Of a DNA stretch of 64,000 bases, positions 32,796 through 41,826 are shown in pieces. A program made the position numbers and the translations under genes. The first letter of the stretch is position 1, and each line of letters begins with the position of its first letter. Source of the stretch: JBGSMF01 sp964651475 (lineage in GTDB: Bacteria > Chloroflexota > Anaerolineae > Fen-1058); contig CAZYXV010000016.1 in the NCBI GenBank assembly GCA_964651475.1, positions 1 to 64,000 of the forward strand, read 5' to 3'. The notes beneath the pieces were generated by a model, which ran no database searches, was not told where the DNA came from, and was given only the letters and a program-made list of their open reading frames with translations.

Positions 32796-34244
32796 ATGCA
32801 ACCCCAAATTAGATTGCTTGATGACGAACTCGTCAATCGTATCCTGAGCGAAGCGTTCGAGTTATTGATGGAACCTGGCGTCAAAGTGCAGGCGCCGCTT
32901 GCCAGGGAATTGCTGGCCGCAGCGGGCGCGCGCATCGAGGGCGAAATTGCCCACATTCCAGAAGGTGCGGCGCGCAAGGCGCTGGAGACGGTGCCGCGCG
33001 AGTTCTTTTTATACGACCGCGCCGGCAACCCGGCAGTGCGTTACGGCGGCGACGCCGTTCACTTTGATCCCGGCTCGTCCGGCGTGGCGGTGCTCGACCC
33101 CGACACGTTCGAGCACAAGCCCTCGCAATCCGCCGACCTGGTACGCCTGATCCAGGTGACCGAGATGCTGCCGCAGTACGCGGCGCAATCTACGGCGGTG
33201 GTGTGCGGCGACGTGCCCAAAGAAATCGGCGACTTGTACAGGCTGTTCCTGGTGCTGCTTTACTCGGATAAGCCCGTCGTCACTGGCGCGTTCACCTCGC
33301 ACACCACGCAGGTGATGATTGACTTGCTGGCCGCCGACTGCGGCGGGCGCGAGGCGCTCAAGGCTAAACCCAGGGCCGTGTTTGACGTGTGCCCCTCGCC
33401 GCCGCTCAACTGGAGCGAGTTTGGCGCGCAAAACCTGGTGGATTTGGCGCGGGCGGGCGTGCCGGCGCAAATGGTTTCGATGCCGCTGGCAGGCGCGACC
33501 GCGCCAGTGACGTTGGCCGGGGCGGTGGTGCAGCACGCCGCCGAATGCATCAGCGGCATCACCATTCACCAGTTAGCCTGCCCCGGCTCCCCGATCGTGT
33601 GGGGCGGCGCGCCGGCGATTTTTGATATGCGCGCCGGCACCACGCCAATGGGCGCTATCGAAACGGCGATGATTGACGCGGGATATGCCCAGGTGGGCAA
33701 GCGCCTGGGATTGCCCACGCACACGTATCTGGGCGCGAGCGAGTCCAAGTTGATTGACGCGCAAGCTGGCATGGAGAGCGGCATCACCGCCGTCGTCGGG
33801 GCGCTGGCAGGAATCAACATGATCTCTGGCGCGGGGATGCTGGCCATGCTCACCTGCCAGAGCGCGGAAAAATTGGCGGTTGACGCCGAAGCGATTGCCA
33901 TGGCCCAGCGCCTGCTGCAAGGCATCGAAGCGCGCACTGATTCGCTGGCGACGGCTGCCTTTGCTCTCACCGGCCTGCGCGGCGATTTTCTCAAGCTCAA
34001 GGAAACGCGCCAGCTTTTCAAGTCAGAACAATACCTGCCATCGGCAATCATTGATCGCGGCTCGGTGCGCGCCTGGCAAGAGCAGGGCGCTACGGACGCC
34101 TTTACACGTGCCCGCGCGCGTGTGAAAGACTTGCTGGCCGCTTACAAGCGCCCGGCTTTGTCGGCAGAGGCCGAGCGCGGCATACACGCCATTGTGGAGC
34201 GAGAGGCGAAACAGGCCGGCCTGGAACGATTGCCCGGAATATAA
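32796..34244 (+). CDS. MttB-superfamily methyltransferase 3 (non-pyrrolysine)
   Basis: The 482-residue paralogue starts MQPQIRLLDDELVNRILSEAFELL and carries VTLAGAVVQHAAECISGITIHQL at the barrel position where the others have a NAEVL motif, so it is one of the more divergent copies (HAAEC in place of NAEVL). It has no internal amber codon. It is expected to act on a different methylated amine or to transfer methyl at a different step. A hairpin follows before the pterin-dependent gene. Confidence 0.88.
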   Translation: MQPQIRLLDDELVNRILSEAFELLMEPGVKVQAPLARELLAAAGARIEGEIAHIPEGAARKALETVPREFFLYDRAGNPAVRYGGDAVHFDPGSSGVAVLDPDTFEHKPSQSADLVRLIQVTEMLPQYAAQSTAVVCGDVPKEIGDLYRLFLVLLYSDKPVVTGAFTSHTTQVMIDLLAADCGGREALKAKPRAVFDVCPSPPLNWSEFGAQNLVDLARAGVPAQMVSMPLAGATAPVTLAGAVVQHAAECISGITIHQLACPGSPIVWGGAPAIFDMRAGTTPMGAIETAMIDAGYAQVGKRLGLPTHTYLGASESKLIDAQAGMESGITAVVGALAGINMISGAGMLAMLTCQSAEKLAVDAEAIAMAQRLLQGIEARTDSLATAAFALTGLRGDFLKLKETRQLFKSEQYLPSAIIDRGSVRAWQEQGATDAFTRARARVKDLLAAYKRPALSAEAERGIHAIVEREAKQAGLERLPGI

Positions 34245-34257
34245 ACTGCAAATAGGG

Positions 34258-34296
34258 AAACAAGTAGACAAGAGGGATTGCCTTGTCTACTTGTTT
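34258..34296. repeat. Inverted repeat AAACAAGTAGACAAG before the pterin-dependent gene
   Basis: Perfect 15-base arms AAACAAGTAGACAAG (34258-34272) and CTTGTCTACTTGTTT (34282-34296) with a nine-base loop. It could reduce read-through within the operon, although no long T-run follows. Confidence 0.8.
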
Positions 34297-34317
34297 ATAG
34301 TGACCATCGAGGAGGAT

Positions 34318-35169
34318 ATGGAAACCATACTTGCATCTCAAAAGAAAAAGGTTGTTATCAGCCCGGATAAACCCTTTGTCATCATCGGCGAGCGGATCAA
34401 CCCCACCGGGCGCAAAAAGCTGGCGGCTGAAATGGCCGCGGGCGATTTTTTGCGCGTGCGGGCAGATGCGCTGGCGCAAGTGGAGGCCGGCGCGCCTGTG
34501 CTGGACGTGAACGCGGGCGTGCCCGGCGGCGACGAGGCGGCGATCATGAGGCAAGCGGTCGAAACGGTGATGGCCGTCGTAGACGCGCCGCTGTGCTTTG
34601 ATTCGGCCAATCCCGCCGCGTTGGAAGCGGCGCTGTCAATCTATCAGGGCAAGGCGTTGATTAATTCGGTGACGGGCGAGGACGCCTCGCTGGAGCGCGT
34701 CTTGCCGCTGGTCAAAAAATACAACGCCGCCGTCATCGGCATGGCCAACGACGAGCGCGGCATCTCGACTGACCCGCAGGCGCGGCTGGAGGTGGCGCGC
34801 AAAATCGTCCAGCGCGCCGCCGATCACGGCATCCCCGCCGCCGACGTGGTGATTGACCCGTTAGTGCTCACGGTGGGCGCCGATCACAACGCGGGGCGCG
34901 TCACGCTGGAAACCATTCGCCTGATCAAGACCGAGTTGGGGGTGAACACGTCGGCGGGCGCCAGCAACGTTTCGTTTGGCCTGCCGGATCGCCCCGCGCT
35001 CAATTCCGCCTTTATCGCCATGTGCATCGCCGCGGGATTGACGGCGGCCATCATCAACCCACTCGAGCCGGCGGTGCGCGTCTCGATCCTGGCGGCCGAT
35101 TTGCTGGCCGGCCACGACGCTTACGGCGGCAAGTGGATCAAAGATTTTCGCAAGCGAAGTAAAGAGTAA
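34318..35169 (+). CDS. Methyltetrahydrofolate:corrinoid methyltransferase (MtgA/AcsE-like)
   Basis: The 283-residue protein is a pterin-binding TIM barrel related to AcsE, MtgA and the folate domain of MetH. It starts its fold with FVIIGERINPTGRKKL and contains LDVNAGVPGGDE, SVTGED and TSAGASNVSFGLPDR. It most likely moves the methyl group from the corrinoid protein to tetrahydrofolate (reversible). I chose the ATG at 34318 with GGAGG upstream; a frame opening at 34192 overlaps MttB 3 and the hairpin. MttB 4 begins five bases after its stop. Confidence 0.93.
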   Translation: METILASQKKKVVISPDKPFVIIGERINPTGRKKLAAEMAAGDFLRVRADALAQVEAGAPVLDVNAGVPGGDEAAIMRQAVETVMAVVDAPLCFDSANPAALEAALSIYQGKALINSVTGEDASLERVLPLVKKYNAAVIGMANDERGISTDPQARLEVARKIVQRAADHGIPAADVVIDPLVLTVGADHNAGRVTLETIRLIKTELGVNTSAGASNVSFGLPDRPALNSAFIAMCIAAGLTAAIINPLEPAVRVSILAADLLAGHDAYGGKWIKDFRKRSKE

Positions 35170-35173
35170 ACTG

Positions 35174-36625
35174 ATGATCAAACCGGTGCAATGGAAAACC
35201 CGCCTGGAATTGCTTTCTGAGCAAGAGGTTCGCGCGATCCACGAGGCGAGCCTGAGGATCATGGAGCGCACAGGATTAGAGCTGCCTCTCAGCCAGGCGC
35301 GCCTGGACCAGGCGCGCGATTGCGGCCTGAAGGTGGATACAGTCACCCGGCGGATTTACTTTCCGCCGGAGGTGGTCGAGGCGGCGCTCCGCCAGGCGCC
35401 CCGCCATTACACTTTGTGCGCCCGCAATCCTGAAAATGACTTGGAGCTGGACGGCGCTCACGGTTATCTTTCATTGGATGGCAGCGTTACAGATATTGTA
35501 GACATAGATACGGGAGAGGTGCGCGCCTCGACCAGGTCTGATCTTGACGCTTTGGTGCGCGTGGCAGACGCGCTTCCACAGATTGCTTTTCTGTGGCCTA
35601 GTGTCAGCGCCCGCGATTGCCCCCCACACGTCCAGCCGCTTTACGAGCTGGAGGCCATGTTGACCCAGTCTGGCAAGCACGCGCAGGCCATGACGGCCGT
35701 GGACGCCTTGAACGCCAGGGGGGCAATCGAGATGGCGGCCGAGGTGGCGGGCGGCCGCGCCGAGTTGAAAAAGCGCCCCATTATTTCCACCTTCCAATGC
35801 AGCGTCAGCCCGCTGGCGTATGACGCTAATGCCCTCGAAGCGATGTGCGTTTTTGGCCAGGCCGGCATTCCCACTGGTTTCATGGTCATGACTATTGGCT
35901 GTGGCACCGCCCCGGCTACGGCGGCGGGAAACATGGCCGTGGCGAACGCCGAAGTGCTGGCGGGGATCACGTTGTTTGAATTGTTCTTTCCGGGCGCGCC
36001 GACCTTTTATGGAACCTGCGCTACGATGATGGAACTGCGCAGCGGCGGGGTCACGTGCGGCGGCCCCGAAGACCTCTGGCTGCAAGCGGCGGGCTGCCAG
36101 CTGGCGCGCTTTTACGGTTTGCCGGCCAGCATTGGCACGTTTGCTACCGGCGCCAAGTCGCTCGACTGGCACGCCGGCGTGGAGAACGCGCTTTCTGGCG
36201 CGGTGAGCCAGTTCGCCGGCGCGGATATGATGAGCGGCGCGGGCCTTTTCAAGAGCGCGCGCATCTTTTCGTTCGAGCAGCTCTTAATGGATTGCGAGAT
36301 TTACGACGTGCTGCGGCTCGTCACCCAAGGGTTTGCGGTGAACGAAGAAACATTGGCGCTGGAGGTGATTCACGCCACGGGGCCTCGCAATCATTTTCTC
36401 AAGTCCAGGCACACCAAGGCGCACATGCGAGACATCTGGCAGCCCACGGTGATGGATCGCAGCCCGTGGGAAGAATGGATCAAAAAAGGCCAGCCCGAGG
36501 CGCGCGACCACGCCCGGCAGCGAGCCAGACAAATTATGGCGTCTCACCAGCCAGAGCCATTGCCTTGCGCGGACCGCCTGCGTGAAATCATCGCGGCATA
36601 CGAATGTCAGGCGGAGGAGGCATAA
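35174..36625 (+). CDS. MttB-superfamily methyltransferase 4 (non-pyrrolysine)
   Basis: The 483-residue paralogue begins with LELLSEQEVRAIHEASLRIMERTGLEL and contains TAAGNMAVANAEVLAGITLFEL. It is closest by eye to MttB 2: both share TFATGAK/AFATGAK, ARDCPP/AQDCPP and the C-terminal LDVIRAVG/LEVIHATG pattern. Substrate is unknown. The start follows the pterin-dependent gene by four bases and the stop precedes MttB 5 by three, indicating one transcript. Confidence 0.9.
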   Translation: MIKPVQWKTRLELLSEQEVRAIHEASLRIMERTGLELPLSQARLDQARDCGLKVDTVTRRIYFPPEVVEAALRQAPRHYTLCARNPENDLELDGAHGYLSLDGSVTDIVDIDTGEVRASTRSDLDALVRVADALPQIAFLWPSVSARDCPPHVQPLYELEAMLTQSGKHAQAMTAVDALNARGAIEMAAEVAGGRAELKKRPIISTFQCSVSPLAYDANALEAMCVFGQAGIPTGFMVMTIGCGTAPATAAGNMAVANAEVLAGITLFELFFPGAPTFYGTCATMMELRSGGVTCGGPEDLWLQAAGCQLARFYGLPASIGTFATGAKSLDWHAGVENALSGAVSQFAGADMMSGAGLFKSARIFSFEQLLMDCEIYDVLRLVTQGFAVNEETLALEVIHATGPRNHFLKSRHTKAHMRDIWQPTVMDRSPWEEWIKKGQPEARDHARQRARQIMASHQPEPLPCADRLREIIAAYECQAEEA

Positions 36626-36628
36626 ACA

Positions 36629-38038
36629 ATGCTCCAACTTGCAGTTTTGGCAGACCAAGAAATCCAAGATGTTCACCACGCCACGCTGGGCATCTTGAGC
36701 GAGACCGGGGTTGTGCTCACTCACCCTGAGGCGCGCAAGTTATTGGCTGGCGCGGGCGCTGCCGTGCGGGGTGAGCGGGTGCTGCTGCCGCCTGACCTGG
36801 TCGAGCGGGAAGTGGGCAAGTGCCCTTCTGTGGTGAACATTCGGGGGCGGGATGGCAAGACGATTAACTTGGGAGATGGCGCGCTGCACTGGCATAACCT
36901 GGGCGGCGCGCGCGACATCTACGAGCCGCGCGCCGGCAAGCGCCGCCAGGCCGTTTTGAAGGATGTGTGCGCTAGCGCCCGCCTTCTTGATGCGCTCGAT
37001 CAAGTGACCAGCGTCACCCCCACGTACACGCCCCAAGATGTGCCCGGCGCCTTAATGTCCCTGGCCATGTATCGGCATACCTTGCCGCACACCACCAAGC
37101 CGGTCCAAGGCCCCGGCGTGCAGACCGCCGCCGAGGTTGGCTATGCTATCCAGATGGCCCGGGTCATAGGCCCGCCAGCGGAGTATCTCACTCTCAGCGT
37201 TTCACCTGTCAGCCCGCTTTTCTTCCCCGACGGCATTGCAGGCGCGATCCTGGCTGTGGCCAGAGCCGGGATTACGTTGGTGCCGCTGCCGTGCCCCACC
37301 GCCGGCACCACAGCGCCGTTTTCACTGGCGGGCGCGCTGGCTCAACAAAATGCAGAGGTGTTGGCCTGCATTGTGCTGGCGCAATTGGCGTGGCCGGGCC
37401 TCCCTATCGTTTATTGCGGGCGGCTGGCTATGATGGAGCCGCGCACTGGCGCTACGGTGTGGAGTGGAATAGAACTGGCGCTAATGTCCGCCGCGACTGT
37501 GCAGATAGGCCGCCGTTACGGCCTGCCGGTTAATGTGTATGGCTTTTCAACCAATGCCCATGTGCTCGACGTGCAGAATGGATTCGAGCGGGCGATCAAC
37601 GCTGCCATCCCGGCGCTGGCCGGCGCGTCCGAGCTTTCAGGGATCGGCGAGATGACGGCTGGCGTTGCAAGCTCCCACGCTCAAATGGTGTGCGATAACG
37701 AGATGGCCGCCAGCATCAATCGCCTCCGGCGAGGGTTTGCGGTCAATCCAGATTCGCTGGCCGTGGACGTTGTGGCGGCGGCTATGAGCGGTTCGCGCAA
37801 CTTTTTGGGGCAAAAGCATACCACGCGTTACCTGCGCACTGGAGAGTTGCTTTACACCCGCCTGGCTGAACACCGCCCGTGGGAGGTGTGGAACCAGGAA
37901 GGGCAGGCCAGCATGGCCGAGCGGGCGGAAGCTGAGGCGGAAAAACTCCTGGCCGAGCATTGCGCGCCGCCGCTGAGCCAAGACCAGGAACGACAACTGG
38001 ACGAGATCATGCGCGCCGCCGAACGAGAGTTGCAATAA
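36629..38038 (+). CDS. MttB-superfamily methyltransferase 5 (non-pyrrolysine)
   Basis: The shortest paralogue (469 residues) opens QLAVLADQEIQDVHHATLGILSETGV and has FSLAGALAQQNAEVLACIVLAQL. It is the last gene of the cluster; GGAGGAGG precedes its ATG. Only seven bases separate its stop from the convergent L,D-transpeptidase stop and no terminator is visible, so transcription may run into antisense of that gene. No amber codon occurs inside. Confidence 0.9.
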   Translation: MLQLAVLADQEIQDVHHATLGILSETGVVLTHPEARKLLAGAGAAVRGERVLLPPDLVEREVGKCPSVVNIRGRDGKTINLGDGALHWHNLGGARDIYEPRAGKRRQAVLKDVCASARLLDALDQVTSVTPTYTPQDVPGALMSLAMYRHTLPHTTKPVQGPGVQTAAEVGYAIQMARVIGPPAEYLTLSVSPVSPLFFPDGIAGAILAVARAGITLVPLPCPTAGTTAPFSLAGALAQQNAEVLACIVLAQLAWPGLPIVYCGRLAMMEPRTGATVWSGIELALMSAATVQIGRRYGLPVNVYGFSTNAHVLDVQNGFERAINAAIPALAGASELSGIGEMTAGVASSHAQMVCDNEMAASINRLRRGFAVNPDSLAVDVVAAAMSGSRNFLGQKHTTRYLRTGELLYTRLAEHRPWEVWNQEGQASMAERAEAEAEKLLAEHCAPPLSQDQERQLDEIMRAAERELQ

Positions 38039-38045
38039 ATTCCGC

Positions 38046-39086
38046 TCACGATACGACGACGAGAGTACCTTCTACGTCCTTGGGCGTATAATAGATGGCG
38101 TTCTCGTAAGGCGCGACGGGGGCCGTCCAACGCCAGAACCATCGCGCAACCAGAGAGGGTACATTCACGCAGCCGTGGCTGCGCGGGCGGCCATAATCGT
38201 TGTGCCAGTACGTGCCGTGGATGGCCACCCCTTTCCAGGTAAAGAAGGTGGGAAACGCCACGCCTGGCAAATCGTAAGCATCCTGGCCTTCCCCGCCAAT
38301 CATGCGCGCCGTAGGATTTTTAAACAGGATGCGGTGCTTGCCCGATGGCGTGCGGTTGACGCCAAAGCCGCTGGCGATTTTAGAGCTTTGCACCAGCGCG
38401 TCGTTTTCGTAAGCGGTGATGGTTTGTGTTTTCAGGCTGATCTCGATGCGCTTGTTCGTCACCTCGGGCGAGAGCGGCGTCAACTCGGATGGATCAAAAC
38501 GGCGAATGTGCGCGGCGGGCACGTACGGGCCGGGGCCCCACATCACACCCTCTTGTAAGCGATACCACCATTGCTCATCTTTGCCCATCGCCGCCGCGAC
38601 CACTCTAAACACGCCTGTGTAATACAGCCGCACCGAGCGCCGCGCCTTGGGATCTGCTGCCCAATAGGTATCGCTAAAGGGCACGGTCAACTCGCCCCAA
38701 AATTTTTCGGCGGCTCTCTCCGCTTCAGGGGCATTGAGAATGTTTTCCACCGGCTGCACCCACGACGAGTAGGCGTAGCCGTCCTCTACCTTGTACCACA
38801 CGGCATTGTGCGACATCAGCGCGTCGCCGTCAACCTGCTCGTAGAGCGGCAGCACCTCGTCGCGGCGGGCCACGCGCACCAGTTTAGCATCGCGCTTGGG
38901 TTGTTCGCGGATTTCTACGCCCCACGTGGCAATGCGCCCTAGCGACGACGGCGGCGTGTTGGTCATGCACTCGCAGTTAGTGGGCGTATCGAGAGCATAC
39001 ACCGCCGGGGCCAGCGGCGAAAAAATAGCCGCGCCGGCAGCGCCGGCGGCGAGCTTGAACAATTGGCGTCGAGTGATCTGACTCAT
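38046..39086 (-). CDS. Tat-exported L,D-transpeptidase (YkuD)
   Basis: The 346-residue enzyme has a twin-arginine signal (ITRRQLFKLA), an SH3-like region (about residues 50-110, VEIREQPKRDAKLV and YSSWVQPVEN) and a C-terminal YkuD domain with HGTYWHND and the catalytic SHGCVNV. It forms 3-3 cross-links in peptidoglycan or attaches proteins to it, outside the cytoplasmic membrane. I chose the ATG at 39086, directly before the signal; a longer frame from 39128 adds residues unlike a signal peptide. Confidence 0.92.
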   Translation of the reverse strand: MSQITRRQLFKLAAGAAGAAIFSPLAPAVYALDTPTNCECMTNTPPSSLGRIATWGVEIREQPKRDAKLVRVARRDEVLPLYEQVDGDALMSHNAVWYKVEDGYAYSSWVQPVENILNAPEAERAAEKFWGELTVPFSDTYWAADPKARRSVRLYYTGVFRVVAAAMGKDEQWWYRLQEGVMWGPGPYVPAAHIRRFDPSELTPLSPEVTNKRIEISLKTQTITAYENDALVQSSKIASGFGVNRTPSGKHRILFKNPTARMIGGEGQDAYDLPGVAFPTFFTWKGVAIHGTYWHNDYGRPRSHGCVNVPSLVARWFWRWTAPVAPYENAIYYTPKDVEGTLVVVS

Positions 39087-39166
39087 CTTTGTGCTTCTTT
39101 GCTCCGCGCAAGTATAGATTTGTACCACGAATGACGGAAATAGGCAAGCAACCCTGATGCGCAGCT

Positions 39167-41554
39167 TTACGTGACTTGAAGCACGTGCACCCGCCCGGCA
39201 TCTTCACCGGCGACGATAGTTTGGCCGTTTGCCGAGATGGCGGTTTGCAATATATTGCTATCGCCGTCAAAGGCCGCCAATTCGAGGTCGCGTTCCAGGT
39301 CCCACAGGATGACGGTTACGCCAGAGGCAAACACGGCGTAACGCCCGTCGGCAGAAAAACGCGGCGTGCGCGGCTTGAACCGCTCGCTTGCCAGCGTGCG
39401 CGTATTTTGCTGTGTTTTCACGTCCCACAGCCGGCACGTCAGGCGGCTATCTTCCGTTGCCGCCGTCGCCAGGTAACCATCGCGGCGCAGAAACAGTTGG
39501 TTGATATACGCGCCCGGATGCGCTTCCCACCGGGCAAGCACTGCCCCGCTTTCCACGTTCACCACGTAAAGCCAGCCTTGACTGGTGCCGGCAATGGCCT
39601 GCCGGTCGTCGGGCGTAAGGATGACGTGGGAAAAGTAGACTTTTTCCTGCGTCGGCTCTGGCCAGACCTCCCACAGCAGCTTGCACGTCGAAATGTCCCA
39701 GCCTTGCAGCGACGCTAAATCATCGCGCTTGCCATAGGCAGCGGTGACGGCCCGTTGTCCATCTGACGTAATGGCAATATCCCCAATCTGAAATTCGCTT
39801 TTGGCAAACACGCGCGGCTTGCTGCCTCTGCGCATATTCCAGCGAGTCATTGAGCGGCCAACCGCCCCCGCCAGCCCGAACTTGCCATCCGGCGTCAGGG
39901 CAAAGGCGTCAATCCAATAGTTTTCGTCTGTGGGATGCGCCATATCCAGGATGAGCGCGCCGCTGACCACGTCCCAGACTTTAACTTGGCCCTGGTGTGT
40001 TGTGGTGACAGCCTTTTGGCCGTCTGGCGTGAACGCTGCAGCGTTCACAAACGGGCTTTTGTGACCTCCAAATATGTGACGGCAGCGCCCGCTGTCAAGT
40101 TCCCACAGCCGGCCGCAGCCATCATTGCCTCCGCTCAGCGCCAGCCGCTCATCTGGCGAGAGGATGATAGAAATCACCGAGCGTGCGTGCCCTGCGTAAT
40201 CCTGGCTGGAGGCGGCCCACGTTCGATCCCACACCCGGATAGTTTTATCGTTCGATCCGGAGACGAGCACACGCCGATTGCCTGCGATGGATTTAATGGT
40301 ATCCGTGTGCCCTGTGAGGGTGACTAGCGCCTGACGCGGTTCTGTGCCTCCAGGAGCCTCGGCCGAAATATCCCACAGTTTGATGCACTCGGCGCCGGTG
40401 GCCAGGGTGCGTCCGTCGTCCAGCAACGCCATCGCTTCGATGTGGGAGCTATGCGGCGAAAAGCGTTCGAGTTGCGCCCGCGTGGCAATGTCCCAAATAA
40501 TAACCTCGTCCCCTATCGAAATCAAGTGCTGGCCGTCTGGCGTGATGGCAAGCCGGACAGCGTAATAGGTGTGACCGACGGCGCCTTTATTGGGCACGCT
40601 AAAGAAAACGTCGCCGATAAGCATGGTGGTCAATTCGCGCCCCTCGGCTTCAAAGAAGGGGGGCAATTCGACGAGCGCCTCCATGTCCCACGCTTTGATG
40701 TCATTGTTGATGGCCGATGAAATCGCCATGCGGCCATCAGGCGTCACGGCGAGGCCGTTAACCCAGGCGTTGTGACCCTCGAAGGTATGAAGCAGTCGCC
40801 CTTGTTCGAGATTCCATACCCTGACCGTGCCGTCTTGCGAACAAGAAACCACCCGGCCATCGGGCAAAGCGCGAACGTCTCTCACGTAACCTGTGTGTCC
40901 CTCCAGCGTGCGCAGCACGCGCCACGAGCGAATATCCCATACCTTGATCGTCGCATCGTCGGAGCCTGAAAGCAAGTGAGCGCCGTCCGGCGTCAGCGTG
41001 ATGATATTCACACAATTGCTGTGCGCGGTGAGCGTGCGCAGCTCGACGCCGTCCGCCATGTCCCACACTCGCAGCGTGCCGTCTTCGGAGGCCGAGACAA
41101 GATACTCGCCGCCCGGCAAGATGACGAGCGAGCCAATGAAATCTCCATGCCCTTTTAAAATATGCAAGAGCGGTCCGCTGGGCGTTTCGAGGGTCGCGCC
41201 GGCCGGGCACAGCCAGGGCGCGCCGCGCCATCGGCGCGCCTGTTCGAGCAGTGCGCTCAAATCGGGATCGGCATAGTCCGCCAGCCGCCCGATGAGATGC
41301 CCGGCCAATTGGCGTGGGTCGGCTTCCAACGTTTTGCTGGACATTTCGAGCGTGCGCTTGAGCAGTTGGACGGCCGGGGCGTCAGTTTTTAACGCTTTGA
41401 GGCAGGCGGCCAATCCCCAGCGGGCAAGCCCGGCTTGCAGCATATCAAAATCGTGCAGGTGCGCCTCGCTCCATCCTCCCGCCAGCTTGGGTAGAGGGGC
41501 GGATGTTTTGGGTCTGTTTGTCTTTTTAGGTGTTTGTGTTTTAGAAAAAGCCAT
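39167..41554 (-). CDS. WD40-repeat protein
   Basis: The 795-residue soluble protein has a basic, Pro-rich N-terminus, a helical region (about 30-110) and then about 14 WD40 repeats, seen as GDFIGSLVILPGGEYLVSAS, DGTLRVWD, DATIKVWD, DGTVRVWN and NDKTIRVWD. Two consecutive seven-bladed propellers would fit. Such proteins are scaffolds; no enzymatic or NACHT domain is attached. The helical part is compatible with a protein-protein adaptor. No partner is evident next to it. Confidence 0.88.
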   Translation of the reverse strand: MAFSKTQTPKKTNRPKTSAPLPKLAGGWSEAHLHDFDMLQAGLARWGLAACLKALKTDAPAVQLLKRTLEMSSKTLEADPRQLAGHLIGRLADYADPDLSALLEQARRWRGAPWLCPAGATLETPSGPLLHILKGHGDFIGSLVILPGGEYLVSASEDGTLRVWDMADGVELRTLTAHSNCVNIITLTPDGAHLLSGSDDATIKVWDIRSWRVLRTLEGHTGYVRDVRALPDGRVVSCSQDGTVRVWNLEQGRLLHTFEGHNAWVNGLAVTPDGRMAISSAINNDIKAWDMEALVELPPFFEAEGRELTTMLIGDVFFSVPNKGAVGHTYYAVRLAITPDGQHLISIGDEVIIWDIATRAQLERFSPHSSHIEAMALLDDGRTLATGAECIKLWDISAEAPGGTEPRQALVTLTGHTDTIKSIAGNRRVLVSGSNDKTIRVWDRTWAASSQDYAGHARSVISIILSPDERLALSGGNDGCGRLWELDSGRCRHIFGGHKSPFVNAAAFTPDGQKAVTTTHQGQVKVWDVVSGALILDMAHPTDENYWIDAFALTPDGKFGLAGAVGRSMTRWNMRRGSKPRVFAKSEFQIGDIAITSDGQRAVTAAYGKRDDLASLQGWDISTCKLLWEVWPEPTQEKVYFSHVILTPDDRQAIAGTSQGWLYVVNVESGAVLARWEAHPGAYINQLFLRRDGYLATAATEDSRLTCRLWDVKTQQNTRTLASERFKPRTPRFSADGRYAVFASGVTVILWDLERDLELAAFDGDSNILQTAISANGQTIVAGEDAGRVHVLQVT

Positions 41555-41667
41555 AGATCGTACCTCACAAAAAGTGCGCTGCGGCCAAACGTTCCTATTC
41601 TACACCCAAAACCGAAAAATAGTCCAAACGCTATACCAGTGGGGGTGCGGTTGGACCAGGTAGCTCC

Positions 41668-41686
41668 TGCCGCCGTCTCGGCGGCA
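41668..41686. repeat. Short hairpin in the WD40/RseP divergent spacer
   Basis: TGCCGCC and GGCGGCA (seven-base arms) around GTCTC. The spacer 41555-41826 otherwise holds only the RseP -10 element. Confidence 0.45.
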
Positions 41687-41757
41687 ATCCCCGTGCCTGA
41701 GACGGTGCATAGCGCAGGGCACAATCTCTTTTCACTGAATCGGCGCTTGTTTGGTGG

Positions 41758-41763
41758 TATAAT
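41758..41763 (+). promoter_or_regulatory. Putative -10 element (TATAAT) of the RseP gene
   Basis: Consensus TATAAT lies 64 bases before the start at 41827. No good -35 hexamer at 16-18 base spacing is visible. Confidence 0.45.
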
Positions 41764-41826
41764 AAGTTTGGCGCGGCGCGCTTGACAGGATATGTGGAGG
41801 CAGCGTGCCGCAAGTAAAAGGGGTTA

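Noticed and set aside
27818..38038. Pyrrolysine-encoding amber codons in the MttB genes
   Set aside because: All five frames run to their natural length without an internal TAG.
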